Part shown: piece after piece, positions 1 to 9,179 of the stretch | Layout: the number at the start of each line of letters is the position of its first letter | Numbering within the stretch: position 1 is the stretch's first letter | Origin: Phyllobacterium sophorae | GTDB taxonomy: Bacteria > Pseudomonadota > Alphaproteobacteria > Rhizobiales > Rhizobiaceae | DNA: 64,000 bases | Direction of reading: 5' to 3' | NCBI RefSeq assembly: GCF_003010965.1 | Contig: NZ_PGGM01000015.1 | Span: 116,623 to 180,622 of the forward strand | Notes under the pieces: generated by a model | Databases searched by the model: none | What the model saw: the letters and a program-made list of their open reading frames with translations, nothing else | Told to the model about the DNA's origin: nothing | Made by a program: the position numbers and the translations under genes

Positions 1-2
1 GC

Positions 3-824
3 GCGTCGGTACGGACGAACATTTGGTACCGGGTCAGCGCATCGGGATTTTGCGAAGCTTGTCAGGCCGATACGCGTGGTGTCGGGCTTTTCGTCGGACC
101 GGAGAGCTACTTTACTGCGCGCTATGAGGGGCGCGAAGCCAGCGACTGGTGGCCGCTCGGCAAGTTTGCTCTGGTGCGGTCGGCAAAAGGCCTCGACCCA
201 CGCATGACTGGCTTTATCGAACAGTCGTCATCGAGATTCCTTCGAGGGGCGCATGGTGCCCTAAAACACCATTGCGAACATTGCGACGCTATTGTTCCGG
301 ATGAGGCTTTTGACCTGGCTTTGATGGAGCGGTTTTCGGATCGGGCTTCGAAAGACGAACTGCAGGAGGTTGGCAGTTTTCTGATGATTGAAGATGCCGT
401 TCTGGTGAGTTTGCTGGACGATACGACTGCGCCGCGGCGCAAGCGGACGCGAGAAGGGTATTTCTCGCTGGCACGTTTGCAGGCCTCGGATGAGGTGGGT
501 GAAGTTTTCACTGTGGATCTGCATCATAACATCGCCGCCAACGATTACGCCATTTTGATCAAGAGCGATGATGGCAAGGAAATCATGGCGCTCGGATTCT
601 CCGATGGCGCCTATGCGACGATCGATGATGCCGTGTCATGCCTGGGCGTCATGGGCTACGTGGTGTCCGAGGTAACCGAGATTTCGTCGTTCTCTATTGT
701 CTCGCGCGTCGCGACGCTGCTGGTGATCCGTGGCCTGAGAGTAGCGGGATACACGATCGACGATGACGGAGCTGTCTGCGCTGACATCAGGCGTGAAGTG
801 GCTGATTTGTGTTCGGGGAACTGA
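3..824 (+). CDS. Unknown protein with two Cys-x-x-Cys pairs, 5' end cut by window edge
   Basis: The reading frame is open from base 3, so the gene begins left of the window; a GTG at 174 is only an internal candidate start. The visible part is about 273 residues. Two Cys-x-x-Cys pairs (CEAC near visible residue 18 and CEHC, preceded by two histidines, near residue 92) suggest a structural zinc site, but no family is recognised. No membrane segment is evident. It lies four bases upstream of a lipoprotein gene and about 700 bases upstream of virB1 on the same strand, so it may belong to the secretion locus. That link is inferred from position only. Confidence 0.55.
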   Translation, partial: ASVRTNIWYRVSASGFCEACQADTRGVGLFVGPESYFTARYEGREASDWWPLGKFALVRSAKGLDPRMTGFIEQSSSRFLRGAHGALKHHCEHCDAIVPDEAFDLALMERFSDRASKDELQEVGSFLMIEDAVLVSLLDDTTAPRRKRTREGYFSLARLQASDEVGEVFTVDLHHNIAANDYAILIKSDDGKEIMALGFSDGAYATIDDAVSCLGVMGYVVSEVTEISSFSIVSRVATLLVIRGLRVAGYTIDDDGAVCADIRREVADLCSGN

Positions 825-827
825 TTT

Positions 828-1307
828 ATGAGAACTTGCAAGGCGACAGTGAAAGGACGAGGTGGCACTTTTGGCGGTGCGATTGCGGCTCTCGCGGTTT
901 TGGCCGGATGCGCGTCGCAACCGGTCGACAGAATGCGGCCGCCTGAACCCTATACGTATTTGCAGCTGCGAAACTGCAAGGTGTATCCCGGTTTCAGCGA
1001 ATGCCGTCTGATGTTGCTGACACAATATGGTCCGGTGTCATTCGGACCGGTCCAGATGCGGGGGCGCTCGAGCAACGGGCCGCCGGCCGGGTATCAGTAT
1101 CAGGTTCTTGGCTGCGCACCGGTGCAGCGGGCTGTTCCTCCATTGCCAAACTATAATTGCGAGATTTCAAAGATCAGCGGCGGTTTGTCGGCTGGAACCG
1201 TGTTGGTCAAGGGCGGAACCGCCGTCAGGCTCGCAAAGCATCTAGGCGACCTCCAGCAATTGGACTACCGATGGAAAAAAGATCCCTGGAGCCGCGTCGA
1301 TGGTTAA
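828..1307 (+). CDS. Small lipoprotein of unknown function
   Basis: The 159-residue product has an N-terminal signal with a basic start, an Ala/Leu-rich core and a lipobox ending in LAGC near residue 27, so it should be exported and lipid-modified. The mature part carries about four more cysteines (around residues 49, 58, 95 and 109) that could form disulfides in the periplasm. It starts four bases after the stop of the preceding gene and is probably co-transcribed with it. Lipoproteins often accompany VirB systems (VirB7 role), but a better VirB7 candidate lies between virB5 and virB6. No domain is recognised. Confidence 0.65.
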   Translation: MRTCKATVKGRGGTFGGAIAALAVLAGCASQPVDRMRPPEPYTYLQLRNCKVYPGFSECRLMLLTQYGPVSFGPVQMRGRSSNGPPAGYQYQVLGCAPVQRAVPPLPNYNCEISKISGGLSAGTVLVKGGTAVRLAKHLGDLQQLDYRWKKDPWSRVDG

Positions 1308-1458
1308 GCGTTGAATAGCGAATGCGGGTCATCGCCGGCGCTCGATGCATCAGAAGCAACCACTTCGCCCTGGATATTGTCGTCTTCTAGTTTGGTTATT
1401 TTAACTTCCGAGAACAGATATTCTAACTATCGAGTCGTTTTTTGTTTGTTTTTTAAAT

Positions 1459-1474
1459 TAGAGTGTGATTTTTT
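1459..1474 (+). promoter_or_regulatory. 16-bp element shared by the virB1 and virB8 upstream regions
   Basis: The string TAGAGTGTGATTTTTT occurs here and again, identically, at 9180-9195. Both copies sit about 45-60 bases before the first gene of a secretion-gene block and on the same strand. The AT-rich T-tract and position fit a regulator site or promoter part; no binding protein can be named. The gene-free stretch 1308-1533 otherwise shows AT-rich DNA from about 1395 to 1475. Confidence 0.5.
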
Positions 1475-1533
1475 GATGTCCAACATGAATTGGCAAAGGC
1501 ACGCCAGCTCAACACTGAGCAACGCTACGATCG

Positions 1534-2664
1534 GTGAGTGGATTGATTCGGCAGGGACATATCGCCAGCATTTTCGCACCAGTGTTATTGGTCGGCGTCG
1601 CCGGCTCTAACGGTCAGGCCATCGTGCGGATTGCTCATTCAGCTGCGACTGCCCCGATTACGCGACCAGTGCCGTCGGGCCCGCAAGTTGAAGATCCGCG
1701 AGGACCCCAAGCCGCTCCGAGTTTTGCGCCAATGGGAGCGGCTATAGCGCGCCCAGAGGCGCTTTCCTTGCCCATAGCAGAGCGTTTTGGGCCTCCCGCA
1801 GATACCGCAACCGCCGTCAGGGTTGCCGCGGTGTCGGATCCGGCCAACACCGGCCTGTCGGCAGGCCCGAGCGACATGACGGGACCCGAAAGCCGGAAGG
1901 AAATGGCAATTCGGTCGAACATGACCGTGTTTGGCTTTGGCCCTCAGCCACAATTGACTGCGAATAGTGCATCTCCCTCGATTGATCCCGCGCTAATCGC
2001 CTCTGTCGTGCCAGAAAGGGTGGAACACCGCCCACGGTCGGATTTGCTGGAGGGCGTTCCCGAAGCATATGCGCAGATGGTCGAGGATATCGCGCGGCAA
2101 GAGGGCGTCGATGTCAATCTGATGCTGTCCATTATGCATGTGGAGAATGCCGGGTTTGATCCGGTTGCCGTCAGTCCTGCCGGTGCAATCGGGCTGATGC
2201 AGGTGATGCCCGCGACCGGCCAGGCATTCGGCGTGCATGATTTGACGGATCCAGCACAGAACATTCGGGCGGGTGCGCGCTTCCTGAAGGCGCTGACCCG
2301 CAAGTATCGGAATCCGGTTCTGATCGCCAGTGCCTACAACGCCGGAGAGCCGCAAGTCGATGTCCGCGCATCGCTCCCGTTGATCCGGGAGACGGCGGAC
2401 TACGTGACCAGGGTCGTCGGCCTCTACACCAATTCATATACCCCTCCGAGCGTTGCCGGTGCTTCAAGAAACGACAAGGCTTTTGCGTCGGCGGGCAAAG
2501 CTGCGAGCGTCCCGCTAAAGCCGAAGACAGGAAAAGTGACGCGGGCTTCATCGTCAATGCTGGTCTACTCGGCCAGCGAAGGTGAGAAGCGTGATGTCGA
2601 GGAAATTGTGGAAGCAAGATCTGACCCGTCAGGGCCGGTGCGTATCGAAAAGGAAAGACAATGA
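1534..2664 (+). CDS. virB1: VirB1-type lytic transglycosylase
   Basis: This is a periplasmic peptidoglycan-cleaving enzyme that opens the wall for assembly of the type IV secretion channel. The chosen GTG start gives a hydrophobic N-terminus that looks like a signal peptide, then a long Pro/Ala-rich linker, then a soluble-lytic-transglycosylase domain at about residues 180-295. The domain shows the catalytic Glu in MHVENAGF, the GAIGLMQVMPAT motif and ASAYNAGEP. The C-terminal 70 residues are low-complexity, as in other VirB1 proteins. It overlaps virB2 by four bases (ATGA), showing translational coupling. No earlier start in this frame has a better context. Confidence 0.88.
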   Translation: MSGLIRQGHIASIFAPVLLVGVAGSNGQAIVRIAHSAATAPITRPVPSGPQVEDPRGPQAAPSFAPMGAAIARPEALSLPIAERFGPPADTATAVRVAAVSDPANTGLSAGPSDMTGPESRKEMAIRSNMTVFGFGPQPQLTANSASPSIDPALIASVVPERVEHRPRSDLLEGVPEAYAQMVEDIARQEGVDVNLMLSIMHVENAGFDPVAVSPAGAIGLMQVMPATGQAFGVHDLTDPAQNIRAGARFLKALTRKYRNPVLIASAYNAGEPQVDVRASLPLIRETADYVTRVVGLYTNSYTPPSVAGASRNDKAFASAGKAASVPLKPKTGKVTRASSSMLVYSASEGEKRDVEEIVEARSDPSGPVRIEKERQ

Positions 2665-2984
2665 AAGCGGTTCTTGGATCCATGGCGTTCAGAAGGACGC
2701 TCGTACACAGTTTTATGCTGATGATCTGCCTTGGAATTCTGTTCCTCTCGCACATCGATCCTGCGGCAGCCCAGAGCCTGCAAAAGCTGGAAAGCGCAGC
2801 GGACAGACTGGTCCAGTTCTTCACCGGAAAGTTCGGTCGTTCGGTCGGCGCCATGGCCTTCATCGGCATGTTCCTTGCCGCTGCTTTTGGATTTTGGTCC
2901 TGGGGTGCTTTGCTTCGGGTGGGCGGTGCACTTGCCGGCATGTTCGCTGCTGCGGAACTCGTCGACTTCCTTGCGGGCAACTAA
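2661..2984 (+). CDS. virB2: VirB2 major pilin (TrbC/VirB2 family)
   Basis: This 107-residue protein has the VirB2 layout: a long signal sequence ending near AAAQ (about residue 38), a short basic stretch, and two hydrophobic helices at about residues 60-82 and 84-103. VirB2 pilins are inserted in the inner membrane, processed and polymerised into the conjugative pilus. The start overlaps the virB1 stop. Identification rests on size, membrane pattern and position between virB1 and virB3, since pilin sequences diverge quickly. Confidence 0.85.
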   Translation: MKAVLGSMAFRRTLVHSFMLMICLGILFLSHIDPAAAQSLQKLESAADRLVQFFTGKFGRSVGAMAFIGMFLAAAFGFWSWGALLRVGGALAGMFAAAELVDFLAGN

Positions 2985-3001
2985 GAGAGAAGGGCGGGGG
3001 A

Positions 3002-3331
3002 ATGGCGGACCGCTACTACAATGAAACTGAAGAGGGGGACGAGCACATAGCGACGTTCCCCATCATCCTCGCTTTGACACGGCCGCCGACCATCCTCGGT
3101 GTGCCGTATCTTTACGTGTGCGTGGAAGGCTTTGCCGCGATGATGATCTACCTCGTCATGGGGTCGATCCTGTGGCTGCCGGCAGCATTGGCAATTTTTC
3201 ACTCGATTCTGTACGTCCTCTGCGTGAAGGGTGACCTGTGGTTTTTCGATATTCTGTTCAAACAGTCTGCCTGCGGGATCAATCCGGTCGGCCGCGAGAT
3301 TGGCGGCGGTGTGCGGACATACGGGGGATGA
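3002..3331 (+). CDS. virB3: VirB3 inner-membrane channel component
   Basis: The ATG at 3002 follows a GGCGGGGG stretch and gives 109 residues, normal for VirB3. The typical motif of Thr-Arg-Pro-Pro followed by a hydrophobic hairpin (about residues 35-75) is present, with a cytosolic tail. VirB3 works with the VirB4 ATPase, and in some systems the two are fused. Here the stop lies one base before the virB4 start, so the two are tightly coupled. A longer frame upstream of 3002 is an overlap shadow of virB1/virB2. Confidence 0.87.
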   Translation: MADRYYNETEEGDEHIATFPIILALTRPPTILGVPYLYVCVEGFAAMMIYLVMGSILWLPAALAIFHSILYVLCVKGDLWFFDILFKQSACGINPVGREIGGGVRTYGG

Positions 3332-3332
3332 T

Positions 3333-5840
3333 ATGGTCTCGTTGGCGTTGAAATCATCATTGGTGAAGGGCTGGCAGGTCTTTGCGGACAAGTCGATTTC
3401 TACGCATGTGCCTTATCTGCGTCCGATCGAGAACGGGATCGTCAGGACCAAGAATGGCTGTCTCGTTTCAACAATCAAGTTGAATGGCTTTTCGTTCGAA
3501 ACCGCCGACATTGACACTATCAATCTGTTGCAGAAAAACCGGAACACGGCGTTCCGCTCGATCGCGTCGATCGGCAGTTTTTCGATTTACACCCATGTGA
3601 TCCGCCACAAGGTGAAGCCGTCGCTTGCCGCGGACTTTTCTGATCCGTTCATAACCCGGATGGATGAGGTCTATCAGCGCCATATCTCGCGCAATGAGAT
3701 GTTCGTCAACGACATCTACGTGACGCTCGTCATTCGCCCGATGTTCAGACAAGGATCGGCGCGGTCCCGGGTTTTCTCAACCGGCAAAGGATCGCAGGAG
3801 CGCTCCATGCGCATGATGCGCGACAAGCTGGTCGAGGCGACGACCGCACTTGTGAAGGCACTTGATGCCTATGGCCCCAAAGTTCTGCGAGACGTCCAGC
3901 GGTATGAGGTCATCCTTGGGGATGGCAGGCATCTCTACCGCGATGTCGTGCCGGAACAGGGTTCGCCGGAGGAAACCAAACGCTATTGGTTCTCCGAACA
4001 ATCGGAATTTTTCCATACGCTGCTGAATGGTGGCCGCGTGCGGCCAATACGGCTTGGCGCACTCTCCGTTGACCAGCTTTTGCCGGCACAACGCACCTCC
4101 ATTGGCAATCGCACCATCCACCTTGAGGGCCACTCGGGCGACGATGAGCGGTTCGGCGCGATCGTATCGTTGAAAGAATATCCTCCGGAAACGGGTGCGG
4201 GCATGCTGGATTATGTTCTGAAGCTTCCCCATGAAATGATCGTCACGCAGTCCCTGTCGTTCCTTGACGATGTGGTGGCTCGTGGCCGAATCGATCGGCT
4301 GGATCGGCAGTTATCGAAAGCGGACGAAGCCGGTTCGACCGTGCAGGAGGATCTGATGATTGCGCGCGACCAGCTGGCGCGCAAGGAGGTCGCCTTTGCC
4401 GAACATCATCTGACAGTGATGCCAATTGGACGATCTGTTCCCAAGCTCGATGAGGCTGTGGCGGAAGTCGGCGCGCAGTTGGGGTCGATCGGCGCCTCCT
4501 ATATCCGCGAAGATTTCAATTGCGAACCGTGCTATTGGGCGCAGTTGCCGGGCAATCACGACTATATCGCGCGCCGCGCGGTGATTTCGACCCTGAATTT
4601 CGCCGGCTTTTCCTCGTTCCACGCCTATCCCTATGGTCGTCCTGACGGCAACCATTGGGGATCTGCGATCACGATTTTCGAGACCACCTCGGGAACGCCA
4701 TTTTTCTTCAATTTCCATGAGCGCGACGTCGGACATACGACGGTTTTCGGCCCAACAGGCTCGGGTAAGACCGTGGTCATGGGGTTCCTGATCCTTCAGG
4801 CGCACCGGGTTGACCGCAAGCTGAAGACGGTCGTGTTCGACAAGGATCGCGGTCTCGATCCGATGGTGCGTGCCGTGGGCGGCAACTACATGACACTCGA
4901 TCCCGGTGCGCAGTCGGGCTGGAACCCCTTGATGTTGCCGAATACGCCGCAAAACCGGTCATTCCTCATGCGGTTGTTAAGCTACATGCTCAAGCCTGAG
5001 AACGGGACGAACCTGACGGCACAGGAAGAGAGCATTATTGAAAGCTCTCTTAAGACCATTATGAAAACCCGCGATGTGGCGATGCGGCGGCTGTCATCGT
5101 TGAAGACACTTTTTGAGGGGCGCGACCGTACGGATCGCGGTCTGTCGGTGCGGCTCGACAAGTGGATTGGCAGTGGCCCGAACGCCTGGCTGTTCGACAA
5201 TGAAACCGATGACATGGATCTGTCATCGAGCTGCACCGGCTTCGACATGACCCGCATTCTGGAAGAGCCGACGGTGCGGACGGCGGCGCTTCTGTATATG
5301 TTCCATCGGCTCGACGAGATCTATGACGGCTCGCCCGTCATCAACCTGATGGACGAAGCGTGGCGGCTGCTCGACGATGAAGTGTTCATTGATTTCATGA
5401 AGGACTACTTCAAGACGATCCGTAAGCGCAACGGCCTTGTGATCTTTGGAACGCAATCGGCCTCGGACGTGGTGGACTCCAAGGTCGGGCGCACGATCAT
5501 CGAGCAGACATCGACCAACATTTTCTTCGGCAATTCGAAGGCCGACGCCAATTCCTATCGCAAGCATTTCGGGTTGTCCCAGGCGGAATTCGAATGGGTC
5601 AAGAATGCTGATCCGGCGAGCCGGTTCATGCTGATCAAGCATGCAAAGGATTCGGTGATCGCGCGGCTCGACATGTCGCACATGATGGATTTCGTGAAGG
5701 TCTTGAGCGGCCGGGAATCGACCGTCAGGGAATGCGAAGGGCTGCGCGAAATGTATGGGGATGATCCGAAAAATTGGCTGGCCAGGTTTTGCGGCTGGGC
5801 GGAGAACCAAGGGGGCGACCATGAACGCCGCGGGCTTTAA
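3333..5840 (+). CDS. virB4: VirB4 conjugation ATPase
   Basis: VirB4 is the conserved ATPase that powers pilus biogenesis and substrate transfer at the inner membrane. The 835-residue protein has the usual length. It shows a Walker A motif GPTGSGKT near residue 473, a Walker B-like segment with INLMDEAWRLLDD near residue 670, and a downstream TQSASDVV helicase-like motif. The ATG at 3333 is preferred because it directly follows virB3; the frame is open further upstream inside virB3, but such a start would overlap that gene by 100 bases. The 3' end overlaps the next gene start by 20 bases. Confidence 0.93.
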   Translation: MVSLALKSSLVKGWQVFADKSISTHVPYLRPIENGIVRTKNGCLVSTIKLNGFSFETADIDTINLLQKNRNTAFRSIASIGSFSIYTHVIRHKVKPSLAADFSDPFITRMDEVYQRHISRNEMFVNDIYVTLVIRPMFRQGSARSRVFSTGKGSQERSMRMMRDKLVEATTALVKALDAYGPKVLRDVQRYEVILGDGRHLYRDVVPEQGSPEETKRYWFSEQSEFFHTLLNGGRVRPIRLGALSVDQLLPAQRTSIGNRTIHLEGHSGDDERFGAIVSLKEYPPETGAGMLDYVLKLPHEMIVTQSLSFLDDVVARGRIDRLDRQLSKADEAGSTVQEDLMIARDQLARKEVAFAEHHLTVMPIGRSVPKLDEAVAEVGAQLGSIGASYIREDFNCEPCYWAQLPGNHDYIARRAVISTLNFAGFSSFHAYPYGRPDGNHWGSAITIFETTSGTPFFFNFHERDVGHTTVFGPTGSGKTVVMGFLILQAHRVDRKLKTVVFDKDRGLDPMVRAVGGNYMTLDPGAQSGWNPLMLPNTPQNRSFLMRLLSYMLKPENGTNLTAQEESIIESSLKTIMKTRDVAMRRLSSLKTLFEGRDRTDRGLSVRLDKWIGSGPNAWLFDNETDDMDLSSSCTGFDMTRILEEPTVRTAALLYMFHRLDEIYDGSPVINLMDEAWRLLDDEVFIDFMKDYFKTIRKRNGLVIFGTQSASDVVDSKVGRTIIEQTSTNIFFGNSKADANSYRKHFGLSQAEFEWVKNADPASRFMLIKHAKDSVIARLDMSHMMDFVKVLSGRESTVRECEGLREMYGDDPKNWLARFCGWAENQGGDHERRGL

Positions 5841-6990
5841 GCAGACTGTGTCCTTCATGGTCTGTTCCGTTGCAATTCTTGCGACGCAGGCGGGCTATGC
5901 GCAGGTGCCGGTCATTGACGGTGTTCGCGAGAACATTCAGCAACAGACGAAGAATTGGTACAACCGCTACACCGAGGACATGCGCAAGCTCAGAGGCGGT
6001 TCCGGCGGTGTGACGGACAGTTTCGCGCCGGGCCAGGGATCGGGTTCGCCTGACGCCTGTTCTGATGCCGGCATGGGCGGCGATTCCACTGTTACCGGCA
6101 ATTCGAACGTACCGCAAAGCCGGCAGGAAGTAGCCGACATGGTGAAAAGGATCGCACAGGAAGAAGCCGTTGATCCGAATTTTGCGCTGGCGCTCGCGCA
6201 ACAGGAATCGCGGTTCAACCAGAATGCCCGCTCTCCCGTCGGTGCGATCGGCGTCATGCAATTGATGCCCGGTACTGCCCAGGAATTGGGCGTTAACCCC
6301 TATAATACCGAGGGCAATATTCGTGGGGGCATACGATATCTGAAGCAGAATTTGAACAAGTTCGGCGGACGCCTGGACCTCACGGCAGCCGCATACAATG
6401 CCGGCTCGAACCGGCAATCGCTGCGGGAAGGGCGGATCCCGAATATTCCGGAAACGCAGGATTACGTGCAGAAAGTCTCGGCGAATTTTAAGTCGTTCAA
6501 GGCAAAGGATGGTGATCTCGGACCAGGCGGGTCAGAAATAGCCCAGACCGTTGTCGGCAACGGTTTTGGCGGGTGCGGCGAACAGTTGAAAAAGGCATGG
6601 GATCGTAACACTGAAGCCCAACGGGCGCGCGGGCAGGTCATCAATGATCTGGTCAGGAAATCGCTCGAGGCAAACCAAAAATACAATCAGGCGTCACTTG
6701 AAGGTGTGCGCAGCATGTCGAACAGCGTCAAGGGTGCGGGTAGTGGCGGCCAAAACCCCGGTTTCGGCGCCATGACTCCCCTCGAAATCCAGTGCCCGTC
6801 GGGTGTGCTTAGTCTTGGATCAACGCGTTGTTACGCCATGCCGACGGCCATGACGAACGACCAGGTGCGCGAATGGCTGGCACAGTTGCAAAGTCAGGCA
6901 CAGGCGAACAACGGCGTTGCGACTTTTGACGTGCAGCACGGCGATACCGGCGGGTTGGTCGCGATCGTCGAAACGAGGCCGCAGGATTGA
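5821..6990 (+). CDS. Second lytic transglycosylase with a VirB5-like export leader
   Basis: The 389-residue product has a signal peptide ending at GYAQ (about residue 28). The following AQVPVIDG is nearly the same as the mature start AQVPVTDA of the VirB5 protein encoded next. Residues about 98-215 form an SLT domain with the catalytic Glu in LAQQESRF, GAIGVMQLMPGTAQ and AAAYNAGSN. The C-terminal 170 residues are unrecognised, carry several cysteines and may bind a partner. The ATG at 5821 overlaps virB4. It may be a wall-cleaving enzyme that replaces or assists VirB1, perhaps carried to the pilus. Domain identity is clear; role is inferred. Confidence 0.82.
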   Translation: MNAAGFKQTVSFMVCSVAILATQAGYAQVPVIDGVRENIQQQTKNWYNRYTEDMRKLRGGSGGVTDSFAPGQGSGSPDACSDAGMGGDSTVTGNSNVPQSRQEVADMVKRIAQEEAVDPNFALALAQQESRFNQNARSPVGAIGVMQLMPGTAQELGVNPYNTEGNIRGGIRYLKQNLNKFGGRLDLTAAAYNAGSNRQSLREGRIPNIPETQDYVQKVSANFKSFKAKDGDLGPGGSEIAQTVVGNGFGGCGEQLKKAWDRNTEAQRARGQVINDLVRKSLEANQKYNQASLEGVRSMSNSVKGAGSGGQNPGFGAMTPLEIQCPSGVLSLGSTRCYAMPTAMTNDQVREWLAQLQSQAQANNGVATFDVQHGDTGGLVAIVETRPQD

Positions 6991-7021
6991 GAGAATTATT
7001 TTTCATTGTGAAAAGGATAGC

Positions 7022-7807
7022 ATGATGAGACGTATTTTGAGTGCCTTGGCTATCGTCGCCCTGATGGGAACGACAGGACATGCGCAGGTTCCCGTGACTG
7101 ACGCGGCAAACATCAAGCAGTCAATGCAGATCAAGGAGCTGTCCCGGCAGATTCAGTCGGACACCTCGATCGTCAAGGACAACACGACGAGAACCCTGCA
7201 GGCGATTACAGGTGATCGCACACAGGATGCATCGCAATTCTCGAATCTCGCAACCGGTCACGGGTTCTCGATTGGCCAGGCTCCGGATTTTGCATCCATC
7301 CGGCAAGGGAACCAGGCGTCATTCGGTGGCATTGGCGGCGTGTTCCAGAACAATGCCGCGCAGCTGATCAATGGACTCAATTTGATCAAATCACTTGTCG
7401 ATCAGTTCAGGGGCGGGGCGACGGCCAACAGCAAGAGCTATGACCAGGCTGTCCAGACGCTGACGACGATGACGGCGTTGACGGACGCCATGAATTCGTC
7501 GGCAAAGCAGCGGACGAATTCATTCCAAGGCGCGACCGAGCAGATCGGGCGGGCTCAAGACCTGAAAGGCGCGCTTGAGCAAAACACGCAAATGGTTTTG
7601 CAGGGAAATCAGACCACGAATGAAGCGGTGGGATCCTTGAATAATCAGGTTCATTTGCTATCGGAACAACAGCGCGCGGGCGTTGCTGCAATGTCAGAGC
7701 GGAACAAGGCACTTGCTCCGATCAGTGCCTCCGGCTCAGGCAGATGGCCGCAAGGCAATGATGTCGGATCACAGCTGAAGGCATTTCAGGAGCAGCAAAG
7801 TCAATAA
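7022..7807 (+). CDS. virB5: VirB5-type minor pilus protein
   Basis: The product is 261 residues with a clear signal peptide cleaved near GHAQ, then a helix-rich body with many Gln and Asn, typical of VirB5 adhesin-like tip proteins. The motif AQVPVTDAAN at the mature N-terminus is common among VirB5 relatives. Gene order (after virB4, before the lipoprotein and virB6) supports the call. An AAGGATAG sequence ahead of tandem ATG codons at 7022 and 7025 serves as ribosome site. The stop overlaps the next start by one base (TAATG). Confidence 0.82.
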   Translation: MMRRILSALAIVALMGTTGHAQVPVTDAANIKQSMQIKELSRQIQSDTSIVKDNTTRTLQAITGDRTQDASQFSNLATGHGFSIGQAPDFASIRQGNQASFGGIGGVFQNNAAQLINGLNLIKSLVDQFRGGATANSKSYDQAVQTLTTMTALTDAMNSSAKQRTNSFQGATEQIGRAQDLKGALEQNTQMVLQGNQTTNEAVGSLNNQVHLLSEQQRAGVAAMSERNKALAPISASGSGRWPQGNDVGSQLKAFQEQQSQ

Positions 7808-8025
7808 TGAAAAGAGCGATTATTCTGATCGTGGGCTGCGTAGGGATTTCATCCTGCGCGGCGCATAAGGACAAATTGGCGAAGTGCTCGGCGGATGAAA
7901 ATCCAGTCCGGGCAACTGCCTACCATGAAACCCAAAAGCAACCATCGGCGCCGATGTTTGAGGTGCAGGAGAAGTTGGCCGCCGGGGATGGCTGCGGCCC
8001 GATGCGGTCCGTCAATCAATTCTGA
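7807..8025 (+). CDS. virB7: VirB7-like small lipoprotein
   Basis: This 72-residue protein has a basic N-terminus, a hydrophobic core and a lipobox ending ISSC at residue 17, so the mature form is a short outer-membrane lipoprotein. Two further cysteines (near residues 27 and 63) could form a disulfide, as VirB7 does with VirB9 in Agrobacterium. It starts on the last base of the virB5 stop. The order virB5-lipoprotein-virB6 matches Avh-type loci. Sequence itself is too short to assign a family firmly. Confidence 0.65.
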   Translation: MKRAIILIVGCVGISSCAAHKDKLAKCSADENPVRATAYHETQKQPSAPMFEVQEKLAAGDGCGPMRSVNQF

Positions 8026-8051
8026 CCTTTTAGCCGATTTGGTGCTCAATC

Positions 8052-9089
8052 ATGGAACTGCTCGTTACATTCTACGGGGATGCGATGACCTTTTTTGATA
8101 GGGTCAACGGCGAAAGTATCGGTCGTGCCTGGGGCGTGCTTGCGGAAAATCGCCAACTGATCACGTTGCTTTTTACATTGTTTGTTTCGCTTTATTTCCT
8201 GGGCGTTGCACTCGGCTATACACGCGGCAGCATCCAGGATGCAGCCGTTACCGCTTTGAAGGTCGTATTTGCCTATTCGCTGATCATGTCGTGGCCAGAT
8301 TTTAACGATCTTATCGGTGAAGTGCTTATCAAAGGGCCGGAGCAGATCGGAGCGGCTATCGCATCGAAAATGGGTGGCATCGACATTGCAAACAATGGGA
8401 TGGCCGGTCTCGTCAAAAATGTAGCGGTGAAGAGCTACAATTTCGCATCCGAGATTATGCGCGCAAATGATTCATGGGTCTCACCAAACATCATCGGCCT
8501 GTTGGCGATGTCGGTTATGCTGATCGGATTGATCCCTCTTTTGCTCATTTTGACCGGCGTTACGTTGTTTGGGAAATTCATTACCGCAATCATGCTGGCC
8601 ATCGGGCCTTTCGCCATCATGGCTTACTTTTTTTCTCAAACCAGATTTGTCTTTGAATCGTGGCTGAAGGGTCTGGCTTTCGGCTTTTTCATGCTGCTCT
8701 TCACCTACGTCATCCTGGGGCTGTCATTCTCGTTCCTCGATCAGATCATGGGGGCAATTGGCAGCGGGGATTATGATAACACCGGAGTTGTCGCCAAGGT
8801 TGTCGCTTTGGCCTGCTATCTGCTGCTGATCGGGTTTTTTGTCTACAGGGTCCCGGATTTTGCACAGACGTTTGCCTTTGGCACTGCACTTGGCATTGGC
8901 GGGATGGGTGGCGGTGGCGCCATGGAGGTTGCCAGAGGAGCAGTCGCCACCGCCTCGGCAGTAAAAACGGGAGGCGCTTCCATGGCGTCCGGAGCAACAA
9001 CGATGGGGAGGGGTGTCGCACGCGGGGCGCGAGGAGCAAGTGCCTTTTCCCGGCAGCTGACTGCGCGGATCCGGGGAGGAAATGGATAG
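8052..9089 (+). CDS. virB6: VirB6 polytopic inner-membrane protein
   Basis: The 345-residue protein has about six hydrophobic segments (roughly residues 35-55, 70-85, 150-172, 174-198, 205-235 and 250-275), including a Phe-rich LFTYVILGLSFSF segment, and a Gly/Ala-rich C-terminal tail with AARGARGAS-like repeats. This is the normal architecture of VirB6/TrbL channel proteins, which guide the substrate across the inner membrane. It follows the VirB7-like lipoprotein after 26 bases and ends the first block of secretion genes; a 149-base gap with the shared 16-bp element follows. Confidence 0.85.
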   Translation: MELLVTFYGDAMTFFDRVNGESIGRAWGVLAENRQLITLLFTLFVSLYFLGVALGYTRGSIQDAAVTALKVVFAYSLIMSWPDFNDLIGEVLIKGPEQIGAAIASKMGGIDIANNGMAGLVKNVAVKSYNFASEIMRANDSWVSPNIIGLLAMSVMLIGLIPLLLILTGVTLFGKFITAIMLAIGPFAIMAYFFSQTRFVFESWLKGLAFGFFMLLFTYVILGLSFSFLDQIMGAIGSGDYDNTGVVAKVVALACYLLLIGFFVYRVPDFAQTFAFGTALGIGGMGGGGAMEVARGAVATASAVKTGGASMASGATTMGRGVARGARGASAFSRQLTARIRGGNG

Positions 9090-9179
9090 GGTGTGTTCTC
9101 GCTAATCCGTAGCGTTAGCCAAGAACGACCGTGGCGATGCAAGTTTTTCTGGCCTTTCTAGCCGTTTCGCGTTAGCAAC

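Noticed and set aside
2171..2980. 269-codon frame on the minus strand across virB1/virB2
   Set aside because: Antisense shadow of two well-identified coupled genes, no motif.
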